Positions 8,745 to 17,532 of a stretch of DNA of 64,000 nt are shown piece after piece; position 1 is the first letter of the stretch, and the number at the start of each line of letters is the position of its first letter. The notes below the pieces were generated by a model. That model searched no databases. It saw only the letters and a program-made list of their open reading frames with translations, and had not been told where the DNA came from. The DNA is from Salegentibacter sediminis. GTDB taxonomy: Bacteria > Bacteroidota > Bacteroidia > Flavobacteriales > Flavobacteriaceae. Both the position numbers and the translations under genes were made by a program. The stretch spans positions 124,001 through 188,000 of the forward strand of contig NZ_MSJR01000007.1 in assembly GCF_002078605.1 (NCBI RefSeq). Reading direction: 5' to 3'.

Positions 8745-9188
8745 TTATGGTTTTGTTCTTTTCTGAAGCTGATGATAGAAAAAAGCAGGGAGCAGAATTA
8801 GGATGAAAACCGGATGAATAAGAAATCGTCTCACATAAAACAGACTCATGACGTGCCCGCGGTCCAGGTTCAGCAGTAAATACGCGTAAGCTGCAACACC
8901 CACCACGAAAAAAGCGAGGAATAAAATTGCTGCAAATTTCACAATATTCTTATCCAGGAAAGCTGTAAAGAGTATTAGTAGTGAAATTATAGAATTCAAC
9001 CAAAACCTAAAGCTGAGATTAAGCAGCAATTCCGGTAATTTATATTGAGGTAACTGATCGAGCATATATAATCCACTGCGATAAAACTCATTTATAGGAT
9101 CGTAAAAAAGATGTTCTTCAAAAACCCGTACCAGCGCCAGAAGTACAACCAACACTCCAATTATGAGTATGCGGTAAATTGGTCTCAT
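8745..9188 (-). CDS. Exosortase F system-associated membrane protein
   Basis: A 147-residue protein with about four membrane helices (roughly 5-20, 58-80, 85-108 and 124-141). Its start overlaps the stop of the exosortase gene by 4 bp (ATGA), so the two are translationally coupled. Flavobacteria typically carry a small hydrophobic partner gene directly after XrtF, and the N-terminal V-R-x-x-E-x-x-x-F-Y-D-P motif fits that family. Its function is not established. Identification rests on the motif and on its fixed position beside XrtF. Confidence 0.85.
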   Translation of the reverse strand: MRPIYRILIIGVLVVLLALVRVFEEHLFYDPINEFYRSGLYMLDQLPQYKLPELLLNLSFRFWLNSIISLLILFTAFLDKNIVKFAAILFLAFFVVGVAAYAYLLLNLDRGHVMSLFYVRRFLIHPVFILILLPAFFYHQLQKRTKP

Positions 9189-9754
9189 CGGGCTTGATTT
9201 TTAGAATAAATATAGACCCAAAGGATCCAAAGTAAGAAAACTGTTCCGTATATGATGAGCGGAAAAATAATGCTATGCAGAAACTCTGTATGTTGAGGAT
9301 ATTCATAGATTCCGATAGATAGGATGGCGATTCGAATGATATTCATCGCATAAATTATAACCAAACCAGCAAGGAGAAAGGCCAGGGTAGTTTTGAGTCT
9401 TCCGAAGAAAGCCAGGATAAAGGCCACAAAAAGCACCATGATACTCATCGCGTTACATCCTTCTACGATTTGAGCGAGGTATTGGTCGTTGATCATCAAC
9501 TTCATAGAAAGGTGATACTGGTGCGGTTCTATCTGGGCGGCATACCCAAAACTGTTTATAAGCATTTCGGTTTGCCGGGCTACCATATGTGTAACATAGT
9601 CGGGGTAATAAACTTCCGATCTAAAAAGATCCAGGTACCAGTTGTAGAAAAGGCTTAAAACAAAATAGCTCCCCAGAAAAATGAGTATAAACCGAATTAC
9701 CGATTTGTATTTTACTAATAGTTTAAGCAAGACTGATAAGAGGCTTTTTAACAA
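9185..9754 (-). CDS. xrtF: Exosortase family protein XrtF
   Basis: A multi-spanning membrane transpeptidase-like protein. It has the exosortase catalytic triad in order: Cys100 in E-G-C-N-A, Arg141 in N-I-I-R-I and His160 in F-L-H-S-I (numbered from the TTG at 9754). Exosortases cleave C-terminal sorting tails of exported proteins at the inner membrane; XrtF is the Flavobacteriia type. No ATG precedes the conserved region. The TTG at 9754 overlaps a perfect -7 box, so translation may instead begin at the in-frame TTG at 9730 (181 residues). No obvious substrate with a sorting tail is encoded in the window. It is co-transcribed with the partner protein and diverges from the GAF-domain gene. 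Confidence 0.9.
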   Translation of the reverse strand: MLKSLLSVLLKLLVKYKSVIRFILIFLGSYFVLSLFYNWYLDLFRSEVYYPDYVTHMVARQTEMLINSFGYAAQIEPHQYHLSMKLMINDQYLAQIVEGCNAMSIMVLFVAFILAFFGRLKTTLAFLLAGLVIIYAMNIIRIAILSIGIYEYPQHTEFLHSIIFPLIIYGTVFLLWILWVYIYSKNQAR

Positions 9755-9759
9755 ATTTA
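9752..9759 (-). promoter_or_regulatory. -7 box overlapping the upstream xrtF start codon
   Basis: TAAATTTG on the minus strand matches TAnnTTTG, and its last three bases are the TTG at 9754 that could start xrtF. If this box is used, the transcript begins downstream of that codon, which favours the TTG at 9730 as the real start. Confidence 0.4.
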
Positions 9760-9795
9760 TACAAATAAGCCAGCCAGCCTGCGCAAATTTTTAAA

Positions 9796-9803
9796 TACTT
9801 TTG
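9796..9803 (+). promoter_or_regulatory. -7 box for the GAF-domain gene
   Basis: TACTTTTG matches the Bacteroidetes -7 consensus and lies 17 bp before the ATG at 9821, giving a very short leader. No clear TTG -33 element is seen. Confidence 0.55.
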
Positions 9804-9820
9804 CACTAAAATACAATGTT

Positions 9821-10279
9821 ATGCCATTTCAGAAACTAAAACCCGCAGTAGAAAATATTTTATCTAACGAAGAACTTTCTGTAGATCATCGTTTGGAGCA
9901 GGTATGTGACTTGTTAAAAGAAAATATCCCTTATTACGACTGGGTAGGTTTTTATTTCAAAAACGGCGACAAAGAAGAATTAAAGCTACGGGCTTTTGCA
10001 GGGGAGCCCACCGACCATACTATTATCCCTTTCGGAAAAGGCATTTGCGGACAGGTAGCTGTTTCCAATGAGAATTTCGTTGTGCCCGACGTTAAAACCC
10101 AAACCAATTACATCGCTTGTAGTATTAATGTGAGAGCAGAGATCGTAGTTCCTCTTTTCTTAAATGGGGAAAATATAGGCCAGATCGATATCGATTCGAA
10201 CACTGAAGATCCTTTCAATATTGAAGATGAAAGATTTTTGGAATGGGTTAATGAGAAAGTAGCCGAGGTTTTAAGTTAG
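9821..10279 (+). CDS. GAF-domain protein, probable free methionine-(R)-sulfoxide reductase
   Basis: A 152-residue single GAF domain of the fRMsr (YebR-like) type, a cytosolic enzyme that reduces free methionine-R-sulfoxide. The motifs G-K-G-I-C-G (Cys76) and Y-I-A-C-S (Cys100) are 24 residues apart, the same spacing as E. coli Cys94 and the catalytic Cys118. The third E. coli cysteine (Cys84) has no counterpart, so disulfide exchange would use only the pair. The W-V-G-F-Y motif near residue 41 and the C-terminal D-I-D-S motif are typical. It is transcribed alone and followed by a hairpin terminator. A pure signalling GAF protein is the less likely alternative. Confidence 0.85.
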   Translation: MPFQKLKPAVENILSNEELSVDHRLEQVCDLLKENIPYYDWVGFYFKNGDKEELKLRAFAGEPTDHTIIPFGKGICGQVAVSNENFVVPDVKTQTNYIACSINVRAEIVVPLFLNGENIGQIDIDSNTEDPFNIEDERFLEWVNEKVAEVLS

Positions 10280-10288
10280 AAAATGAAG

Positions 10289-10330
10289 TTAGAAGTAAAG
10301 GCCGGAGCTCTTACTTCTAAGCTTTTATTT
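10289..10330 (+). terminator. Terminator hairpin after the GAF-domain gene
   Basis: TTAGAAGTAA (10289-10298) and TTACTTCTAA (10311-10320) form a perfect 10-bp stem with a 12-nt loop, followed on the plus strand by GCTTTTATTT. It lies between the convergent GAF gene and the ABC permease and fits termination of the former. Confidence 0.65.
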
Positions 10331-10335
10331 ACAAA

Positions 10336-11589
10336 TTACATTCCCGTTCTAATCGCTTCAACAGGATCTAATTTAGAAGCAGAGATCGCCGGAATAATTC
10401 CTGAAATCAGCCCAATTACAGCAGCAACTATAGTACCCAGCATTAAGTTCCAGAGTGATAACACGAATTCAAAATCGCCGGTAAATTGAGAGGCGATTAT
10501 TGAAACCACCCACACCAGGAACAGCCCTATCAATCCCCCGATTACTGATAAAATAACCGCTTCGAACAGGAATTGGAAGAGGATGAATTTATTTTTAGCA
10601 CCCAGGGATTTCTGAATTCCGATAAGGTTGGTTCGCTCCTTAACACTTACAAACATAATATTGGCGATCCCAAATCCACCTACCAGGAGCGAAAAACCAC
10701 TAATGATTAGGCCAATGATATTCATCTGCCCGGTTATATTATCTATAAAATCGGCAAAACCCTGTAATTGATTAATAAAAAAAGTATTGGTTTCCCCGGG
10801 CTTGATCGCGCGATAATTTCTGAGTTGTTGTTCTACCATCGCTACAAATTCAGCGTTATCTACCCCATCTTCAGGTTTTAGAATTATTTGCGGGAAAACC
10901 CCTTTATTGTTATCCCCAAAAATTCTGCGCACCATATTAACGGGCACAAAGGCCTGTCCGTCCCGGGAATTTCCGAAGAGAGAGGCGCCCTGTTTTTCTA
11001 AAACTCCAATCACTTGAAGTTTTCGGCCATAAAGCCTTACCTCCTTTCCCAGCGGATTTGAATTTCCGAAGAGATTATTTGCAATTTCATGGCCCAGAAC
11101 AATGACAGGGGAGCCACTTACCGACTCCGATTCGTTAAAAAACCGTCCCAGGTCTAACTCAAAAGCCTCGATATCGTAATATTCACTGGTTACCGCACCT
11201 ACATCAACATTTTCGCTGGTTACATCCTGGAACTTAATAGGTTCTGATGGTACACCAATCACGTAACTTATGGCTTCGAGATCGGCTAAATTTCTTTTTA
11301 AATGTTGATATTCATCGTAAGAAACATCAGGGAATTGTTGTCGCTTCCATTGCGGAATATCGGTGGGACCAAATGAAAAGCGCATTAAAATAATGGTGCT
11401 GTTATCCAGGGCGCTCAAACTGCCTTTAATTTCTTTTTCCAAAGAATCTACAGCAGCAAGCACGGCGATTATAGAGAAAATACCAATGGTAACCCCCAAT
11501 AAAGAAAGAAAGGTACGCAGCTTATTGTTTCGAAGTGCGTTTACCGCAAATGTGAAGCTCTCTTTTAAAAGTCTAAGATATATAAACAT
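10336..11589 (-). CDS. MacB-type ABC transporter permease
   Basis: A permease of the MacB/FtsX superfamily. It has one N-terminal membrane helix after an N-K-L-R-T-F-L-S-L-L-G-V motif, a large periplasmic MacB_PCD domain (about 50-280), then three C-terminal helices with the F-x-I-x-N-I-M-F-V-S-V-K-E-R-T-x-x-I-G loop. The protein is 417 residues from the ATG at 11589; an earlier in-frame codon would add 10 residues that do not look like the family. MacB-like permeases usually need a separate ATPase, and none is next to it here, so its partner and substrate are unknown. It may export a peptide or lipoprotein-type substrate or act in envelope stress. Confidence 0.85.
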   Translation of the reverse strand: MFIYLRLLKESFTFAVNALRNNKLRTFLSLLGVTIGIFSIIAVLAAVDSLEKEIKGSLSALDNSTIILMRFSFGPTDIPQWKRQQFPDVSYDEYQHLKRNLADLEAISYVIGVPSEPIKFQDVTSENVDVGAVTSEYYDIEAFELDLGRFFNESESVSGSPVIVLGHEIANNLFGNSNPLGKEVRLYGRKLQVIGVLEKQGASLFGNSRDGQAFVPVNMVRRIFGDNNKGVFPQIILKPEDGVDNAEFVAMVEQQLRNYRAIKPGETNTFFINQLQGFADFIDNITGQMNIIGLIISGFSLLVGGFGIANIMFVSVKERTNLIGIQKSLGAKNKFILFQFLFEAVILSVIGGLIGLFLVWVVSIIASQFTGDFEFVLSLWNLMLGTIVAAVIGLISGIIPAISASKLDPVEAIRTGM

Positions 11590-11703
11590 ACAGTTAACTG
11601 CCGTATTTAAAGGAATCACAAGATAAGACGCCGGTGTTGAAAATTCGTTACATTTTTAGTGATAAATAAATTCATTCGCTTTTATGTTTGCTACTTAAAT
11701 ACT

Positions 11704-11711
11704 TACTTTTG
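11704..11711 (+). promoter_or_regulatory. -7 box of the purH promoter
   Basis: TACTTTTG matches TAnnTTTG and ends 22 bp before the purH ATG. A TTTG at 11687-11690 is only 13 bp upstream, shorter than usual for a -33 element. Confidence 0.5.
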
Positions 11712-11733
11712 CCACTTCATCAAACACAACACA

Positions 11734-13266
11734 ATGAGCGACTTAAAACAAGCAAAATCTGCTTTAATTTCTGTATTCAGTAAAGATGGCCTGGCTCCTA
11801 TCGCCAAAAAACTCAATGAACTGGGTATCACTATTTATTCTACCGGTGGTACGGAGAAATTCATCAAAGACCTGGGAATAGAAGTTATTCCTGTAGAAGA
11901 TGTCACTTCCTACCCTTCTATCCTTGGTGGACGGGTTAAAACCCTGCACCCAAAGGTTTTTGGAGGAATCCTTAACCGTCAGGATACCGAGAGTGATGTG
12001 AAGGAACTTGCTGAATATGAAATTCCGCAGATAGACATTGTGGTTGTAGATCTTTACCCTTTTGAAAAAACAGTTGCATCCGGCGCTTCAGAAGAAGATA
12101 TTATTGAAAAGATCGATATTGGCGGGATTTCGCTAATTCGTGCCGCGGCTAAAAATTTTAAAGACGTGCTTTGTGTTTCTTCCGTGGAGGATTATAAGGG
12201 TTTTGAAAATTTACTCCTTGAAAAGAACGGGGAAACCAGTCTTGCAGATCGCAAAAATTTCGCTGCTAAGGCTTTCAATATTTCTTCGCATTATGACACT
12301 GCCATTTTCAATTATTTTAATGCTGAAAATGAAATTAAAGTATACAAAGAAAGTATCCAAAACGGCCAGGAACTTCGCTATGGGGAGAACCCACACCAGC
12401 AAGGATTTTTCTATGGAGATTTTGATGCGATCTTCAATAAGATACACGGGAAAGAATTATCCTACAACAATCTGCTGGACGTTGATGCCGCGGTAAATCT
12501 TATGAACGAATTCAAAGGAGAAGCACCAACTTTTGCTATTTTAAAACACAATAATGCTTGTGGCCTTGCCCAAAGAGATACTTTGCTTCAGGCTTATACC
12601 GATGCGCTGGCGGGAGATCCTGTTTCTGCTTTCGGCGGAATTTTAATCAGCAATAAAGAGATCGATAAGGCTACTGCGGAAGAGATTCATAAACTTTTCT
12701 GTGAAGTTGTGATCGCTCCTTCTTTTTCTGCGGAAGCTGAAGGAATTCTGAAAGGAAAGAAAAACAGAATTCTTCTGGTTCAAAAAGACATAGAACTTCC
12801 TAAAAAACAGGTTAGAACCTGTCTAAATGGAGTTTTGGTTCAGGATAAAGACTCAAAAACCGATGCTCTTGAAGATTTAAAGCAGGCCACCAACAATAAA
12901 CCCACCGATGCTGAGTTATCTGATTTGTTATTTGCTTCCAAAATTTGCAAGCATACCAAATCGAATACCATTGTATTGGCAAAAAACAAACAACTTTGCG
13001 CCAGCGGAACCGGCCAAACTTCGCGTGTAGATGCCCTGAATCAGAGTATTGACAAGGCCCGTTCTTTTAACTTTGATCTAAATGGAGCTGTGATGGCCAG
13101 CGATGCATTTTTCCCATTTCCAGACTGTGTTGAAATTGCCGGAAATGCCGGAATTACAGCGGTAATTCAGCCGGGAGGATCTATAAAAGATCAGCTAAGC
13201 ATCGACTATTGTAACGAAAATGATATTGCTATGATGATTACGGGAACACGCCATTTTAAACATTAA
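11734..13266 (+). CDS. purH: Bifunctional AICAR transformylase / IMP cyclohydrolase
   Basis: A 510-residue PurH that catalyses the last two steps of purine synthesis: formylation of AICAR, then ring closure to IMP. The N-terminal MGS-like cyclohydrolase domain (about 1-140) has the I-S-V-F-S-K-D-G and T-G-G-T motifs. The C-terminal transformylase domain has R-Y-G-E-N-P-H-Q, the K-H-N-N-A-C-G catalytic Lys-His motif, D-P-V-S-A-F-G-G and the S-D-A-F-F-P-F-P-D end. The start chosen is ATG 11734. The frame is open 75 bp further up, but that part spans the promoter box. It sits 38 bp before mreB on the same strand. Confidence 0.98.
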   Translation: MSDLKQAKSALISVFSKDGLAPIAKKLNELGITIYSTGGTEKFIKDLGIEVIPVEDVTSYPSILGGRVKTLHPKVFGGILNRQDTESDVKELAEYEIPQIDIVVVDLYPFEKTVASGASEEDIIEKIDIGGISLIRAAAKNFKDVLCVSSVEDYKGFENLLLEKNGETSLADRKNFAAKAFNISSHYDTAIFNYFNAENEIKVYKESIQNGQELRYGENPHQQGFFYGDFDAIFNKIHGKELSYNNLLDVDAAVNLMNEFKGEAPTFAILKHNNACGLAQRDTLLQAYTDALAGDPVSAFGGILISNKEIDKATAEEIHKLFCEVVIAPSFSAEAEGILKGKKNRILLVQKDIELPKKQVRTCLNGVLVQDKDSKTDALEDLKQATNNKPTDAELSDLLFASKICKHTKSNTIVLAKNKQLCASGTGQTSRVDALNQSIDKARSFNFDLNGAVMASDAFFPFPDCVEIAGNAGITAVIQPGGSIKDQLSIDYCNENDIAMMITGTRHFKH

Positions 13267-13304
13267 TTTTATTACATTTACCAAACCTCAACACTTAACA
13301 TACT

Positions 13305-14333
13305 ATGGGATTTTTTGACTTTCTCATTGAAGAAATAGCGATAGACTTAGGAACCGCAAATACTTTGATTATTCACAACGACAAAGTTGTTGTAGATAGT
13401 CCTTCAATAGTAGCCCGCGACCGGACTTCAGGAAAAATAACCGCGGTAGGGAAAGAAGCTGCCATGATGCAGGGAAAAACCCACGAAAACATAAAAACCA
13501 TTCGTCCCTTAAAAGATGGGGTAATCGCCGATTTTGATGCCAGTGAGAAAATGCTCACGATGTTCATCAAAGAGATTCCGGCATTGAAGAAAAAAATGTT
13601 CACTCCGGCTTTAAGGATGGTGATCTGTATTCCTTCAGGAATTACCGAAGTTGAGATGAGGGCGGTAAAAGAAAGCGCCGAACGTGTAAATGGGAAAGAG
13701 GTTTATCTTATTCACGAACCTATGGCAGCAGCCATTGGGATTGGCGTAGATATTATGCAGCCAAAAGGAAATATGATCGTTGACATAGGTGGAGGTACCA
13801 CCGAGATCGCGGTTATCGCCCTTGGCGGAATTGTTTGTGATAAGTCAATCAAGATAGCGGGAGATGTTTTCACCAACGATATTGTTTATTATATGCGAAC
13901 CCAGCATAACCTGTATGTAGGTGAAAGAACTGCTGAAAAGATCAAAATCCAGATAGGTGCTGCCACTGAAGATCTGGAAGTTCCGCCGGAAGAAATGAGT
14001 GTTCAGGGACGTGACCTGCTTACTGGAAAACCAAAGCAGGTTAATATTTCCTACCGGGAAATTGCCAAGGCTTTGGATAAATCTATTCTTCGTATCGAGG
14101 ATGCGGTAATGGAAACTCTATCCCAAACTCCGCCTGAACTTGCCGCCGACATTTACAACACCGGTATTTATCTCGCAGGTGGTGGCTCGATGTTAAGAGG
14201 ACTGGACAAACGTTTATCTCAAAAAACAGATCTACCTGTTTACATTGCCGAAGACCCACTTAGAGCCGTAGTAAGAGGAACCGGAATAACCCTAAAAACT
14301 TTGAACCGATATAAGGGAATTTTGATTAAGTAG
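13305..14333 (+). CDS. mreB: Rod shape-determining protein MreB
   Basis: A 342-residue bacterial actin. The phosphate-1 motif I-D-L-G-T-A-N-T is near residue 13, D-I-G-G-G-T-T-E-I lies mid-protein and the adenosine motif A-G-G-G-S-M-L-R-G near the C-terminus. MreB filaments under the inner membrane direct lateral wall synthesis with MreC, MreD, RodA and PBP2, all of which follow in order on the same strand. The length is normal for the family. It is 13 bp before mreC and is probably transcribed with it, possibly also from the purH promoter. Confidence 0.98.
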   Translation: MGFFDFLIEEIAIDLGTANTLIIHNDKVVVDSPSIVARDRTSGKITAVGKEAAMMQGKTHENIKTIRPLKDGVIADFDASEKMLTMFIKEIPALKKKMFTPALRMVICIPSGITEVEMRAVKESAERVNGKEVYLIHEPMAAAIGIGVDIMQPKGNMIVDIGGGTTEIAVIALGGIVCDKSIKIAGDVFTNDIVYYMRTQHNLYVGERTAEKIKIQIGAATEDLEVPPEEMSVQGRDLLTGKPKQVNISYREIAKALDKSILRIEDAVMETLSQTPPELAADIYNTGIYLAGGGSMLRGLDKRLSQKTDLPVYIAEDPLRAVVRGTGITLKTLNRYKGILIK

Positions 14334-14346
14334 GAGAAGATAGCTT

Positions 14347-15168
14347 ATGCAGCAAATTTTTAATTTTCTTATCCGCAATAAGAATAATATTTTGTTCTTA
14401 TTCCTGCTGGCATTATCTGTGTTTTTTACGATCCAAACTCATTCTTTTCATAAAAGCAGGTTTATAAGTTCAGCCAATGCGGTAACCGGCGGAGTCTATT
14501 CCTGGACCAGTGATATCAAGGATTATCTTTATCTGGAAGAATATAATGAACGTTTACTCCAGGAGAATAAGGAGTTGCGAAATATCCTCACCAATCTTAA
14601 CGATACTATTTCAATCGAAAATTACCGTGACAGCACCTCATTTGACGGTACTTATTATTTTAGAGCTGCCCGGGTTATCAATAATAATTACGCCAAGGCA
14701 GATAATTATCTCACCATCAACCAGGGCGAAGAAAACGGAATTAAACCTGAATTTGGGGTGGTGACCAGCAAAGGGGTTATAGGCATTGTAGATCGGGTTA
14801 ACAGTAGGTTTTCCAGAGTGATTTCTATTTTGCATACCGAATCCAGAATTAATGCACAACTCAGTAAAACCAATCATTTTGGAAGCCTGGTTTGGAATGG
14901 CCGGGATCCTAATCTCGTTCAGCTTATCGATGTACCCAGACAGGCTCCGGTAAAGCAGGGAGATACTATAACCACCGGGGGACGATCGCTTATCTTCCCC
15001 GAAGGCCTACCCATTGGCAGTATTGAGGATTATGAAATGGATGAAAGTGGAAGCTATTATGAAATCAATGTGCGCTTGTTTAACGATATGACCAATATTG
15101 GCTTTGTGTACGTAATTGAAAATGTAGACCGGGATTTAATATTATCATTAGAAACCCAAGATGAATAA
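14347..15168 (+). CDS. mreC: Rod shape-determining protein MreC
   Basis: A 273-residue protein with a short cytosolic N-terminus, one membrane helix (about 14-28), a coiled-coil stretch (about 60-85) and a periplasmic beta-domain containing G-V-V-T-S-K-G-V-I-G and T-G-G-R-S-L-I-F-P motifs typical of MreC. It links the MreB filament to PBP2 in the elongasome. Its end overlaps mreD by 8 bp, showing tight operon packing. Confidence 0.95.
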   Translation: MQQIFNFLIRNKNNILFLFLLALSVFFTIQTHSFHKSRFISSANAVTGGVYSWTSDIKDYLYLEEYNERLLQENKELRNILTNLNDTISIENYRDSTSFDGTYYFRAARVINNNYAKADNYLTINQGEENGIKPEFGVVTSKGVIGIVDRVNSRFSRVISILHTESRINAQLSKTNHFGSLVWNGRDPNLVQLIDVPRQAPVKQGDTITTGGRSLIFPEGLPIGSIEDYEMDESGSYYEINVRLFNDMTNIGFVYVIENVDRDLILSLETQDE

Positions 15169-15667
15169 TAGTATACTTTCAAATACCGCCCGGTTCATCG
15201 GTTTGATCTTATTGCAGGTCCTGATCCTGAATAATATTAATTTTTTGGGATATATTAATCCATATTTGTATGTGCTTTTTATTCTCTTGTATCCTTTTAA
15301 CGCTAACCAGAGTTTCTTTCTAATTCTCGCATTTCTACTTGGACTTAGTATTGATATTTTCGAAGATAGCGGTGGCATACATGCTGCCGCCTGTTTAATC
15401 GCGGCTTTTGTGCGTCCAAACCTATTAAGATTTTCATTTGGGGTGAGTTATGACCACCAGAATATCAAACTTTCGGCTACTCCTTTTGGGGCGAGATTGA
15501 GTTATATTTTATTAATAGTTCTTATTCACCATTTCATCTTATTTTCTTTGGAAATGTTTAGCCTAAGTCATATAATACTGGTCTTGAAAAAAACGTTATT
15601 TTCAAGTATATTCACCGTGATTCTGGTGATCTTAAGCCTAAGCCTTTTCAGCAAAAAATATAGATGA
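15161..15667 (+). CDS. mreD: Rod shape-determining protein MreD
   Basis: A 168-residue, very hydrophobic protein with about five membrane segments. Its position between mreC and the PBP2 gene, with overlaps of 8 bp and 4 bp, identifies it as MreD. The G-L-S-I-D-I-F-E-D-S-G-G-I-H-A motif is typical of the Bacteroidetes form. It stabilises the elongasome in the inner membrane. Confidence 0.93.
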   Translation: MNNSILSNTARFIGLILLQVLILNNINFLGYINPYLYVLFILLYPFNANQSFFLILAFLLGLSIDIFEDSGGIHAAACLIAAFVRPNLLRFSFGVSYDHQNIKLSATPFGARLSYILLIVLIHHFILFSLEMFSLSHIILVLKKTLFSSIFTVILVILSLSLFSKKYR

Positions 15668-17532
15668 GAAAGTTACTTCTCTACATAATAATTCTAACAA
15701 CCGGCCTGATTTTTCTGGCCCGGGTGTTCTATCTACAGGTAATTGACACCTCCCTTGCACTTAGGTCTCAGGATAATGCTATAGAAATAAATTATGATTA
15801 CCCGCAACGCGGTTACATTTATGACCGAAACGGAGAGCTTATGGTGTCAAACCAGCCCTCCTATGATGTCATGGTGATTCCACGAAACCTGAAACCTTTC
15901 GACACTCTCGAATTCTCAAAAATACTGAATATCACTCCGGATGAACTCGGAAAAAAACTGGATAAGGCCAAGATCTATTCTCCGCTCCTACCTTCAGTTA
16001 TAATCCCTCAACTCACAAAAAGTGAATATGCCTTTTTGCAGGAAAAAATGCGCAAATATGAAGGGTTCTATATTCAGAAGCGTTCTTTGCGAGATTACCA
16101 GGTAGATCATAGTGCGAATGTACTGGGCTATATCGCCCAGGTTAACAAACAGATCATAAAGGATAATCCTTATTATATATCTGGTGACCTCATTGGGCGT
16201 AGCGGGGTGGAAAGCGTATATGAGGAATTACTACGAGGTGTAAAAGGAGTAAAATACATTCAAAAAGATCGGTTTAACAGAGATATCGGCCCTTATAAGG
16301 ATGGGATTTTCGATACCCTGCCTGAAAAAGGTAAGGATATAAATATCACTATCGATTCCAAATTACAGGAATATGGCGAAAAACTAATGCAAAACAAGCG
16401 AGGCGGAATAGTCGCTCTCGAACCCGCTACCGGAGAAATACTTGCCCTGGTAACAGCTCCAAGTTACGATCCTTCCCTGCTGGTGGGTAGAAAAAGATCT
16501 CCAAATTATACCAGGCTTTATTACGATTCCATAGCCCGGCCCTTATACGATCGAGGGCTTTTAGCTGAATATCCACCCGGCTCTCCCTTTAAAACCCTCA
16601 ATGCCTTAATTGCCTTGCAGGAAGATGTAGTTAGCACTGAAGATGAATTTTATTGCAATAATGGCTATTCCTACGGAAGAGGTCGGAGAATGGGTTGTCA
16701 CGCCCACAGCAGTCCTGTGGATATGATTCCGGGCATTTCGACCTCCTGTAATTCTTATTTCGCTAATGTTTACCGCAGGATAATAGAAAAGTACCCGAGC
16801 CCTCAGGAAGGAATTGACGCCTGGAAAAATCATTTAAGCAGTTTTGGCCTTGGACAATTTATGGGTAATGACCTGAGTACCGGTCGGCCAGGCAAAGTCC
16901 CCGATTCTGATTATTACAACAAGATATACAACTACCCTACCTATAAATGGTATTCTACAGCTACCTTATCTAATGCTATTGGCCAGGGGGAAGTACTTAT
17001 GACGCCTATTCAATTAGCGAATATGACTGCTACCATTGCTAACCGTGGCTGGTATTATACTCCGCATATTTTAAAAGAAATTGAAGGCGAGCCTATAAAA
17101 GAGGATAAATTTACGGTGAAAAATCATACAACCATAGAGCCGCGGCATTTTGAACCGGTTGTAGAAGGGATGCATCAGGTTTATATAAACGGAACTGCAA
17201 GAAGCCTTCAGGTTCCTGGGATTGAAATTGCCGGGAAGACCGGGACTGCAGAAAATTTCACAAAAATAGATGGAAAAAGAGTACAGCTCACCGACCATTC
17301 AATTTTTGTAGCTTTTGCTCCGGTAGATAATCCCAAAATAGCTCTCGCTGTTTTTGTAGAAAACGGCTATTGGGGGAGTCGTTACGCTGGACGTATTGCC
17401 AGTTTAATGGTAGAGAAATATATTAAAGGAGAGATTACCCGCACCGATATGGAAAAGTGGATCCTTGAAAACAGTCTTGAAGATGAATATGCCAAACCCT
17501 TAAGTGGCGAACCCTTTACAATTAACCAATAA
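15664..17532 (+). CDS. mrdA: Penicillin-binding protein 2 (elongasome transpeptidase)
   Basis: A 622-residue class B PBP that cross-links peptidoglycan during elongation. It has an N-terminal membrane anchor (about 3-22), a PBP dimer/pedestal domain and a transpeptidase domain with Ser307-P-F-K310, Ser361-C-Asn363 and Lys525-T-G. The start overlaps the mreD stop (ATGA) and the stop directly abuts rodA, its partner glycosyltransferase. The length matches the family. Confidence 0.97.
   Translation: MRKLLLYIIILTTGLIFLARVFYLQVIDTSLALRSQDNAIEINYDYPQRGYIYDRNGELMVSNQPSYDVMVIPRNLKPFDTLEFSKILNITPDELGKKLDKAKIYSPLLPSVIIPQLTKSEYAFLQEKMRKYEGFYIQKRSLRDYQVDHSANVLGYIAQVNKQIIKDNPYYISGDLIGRSGVESVYEELLRGVKGVKYIQKDRFNRDIGPYKDGIFDTLPEKGKDINITIDSKLQEYGEKLMQNKRGGIVALEPATGEILALVTAPSYDPSLLVGRKRSPNYTRLYYDSIARPLYDRGLLAEYPPGSPFKTLNALIALQEDVVSTEDEFYCNNGYSYGRGRRMGCHAHSSPVDMIPGISTSCNSYFANVYRRIIEKYPSPQEGIDAWKNHLSSFGLGQFMGNDLSTGRPGKVPDSDYYNKIYNYPTYKWYSTATLSNAIGQGEVLMTPIQLANMTATIANRGWYYTPHILKEIEGEPIKEDKFTVKNHTTIEPRHFEPVVEGMHQVYINGTARSLQVPGIEIAGKTGTAENFTKIDGKRVQLTDHSIFVAFAPVDNPKIALAVFVENGYWGSRYAGRIASLMVEKYIKGEITRTDMEKWILENSLEDEYAKPLSGEPFTINQ

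Noticed and set aside
11659-11733. Longer purH N-terminus from an upstream start
   Set aside because: The extra 25 codons cover the promoter box and do not resemble PurH; ATG 11734 gives the normal N-terminus.
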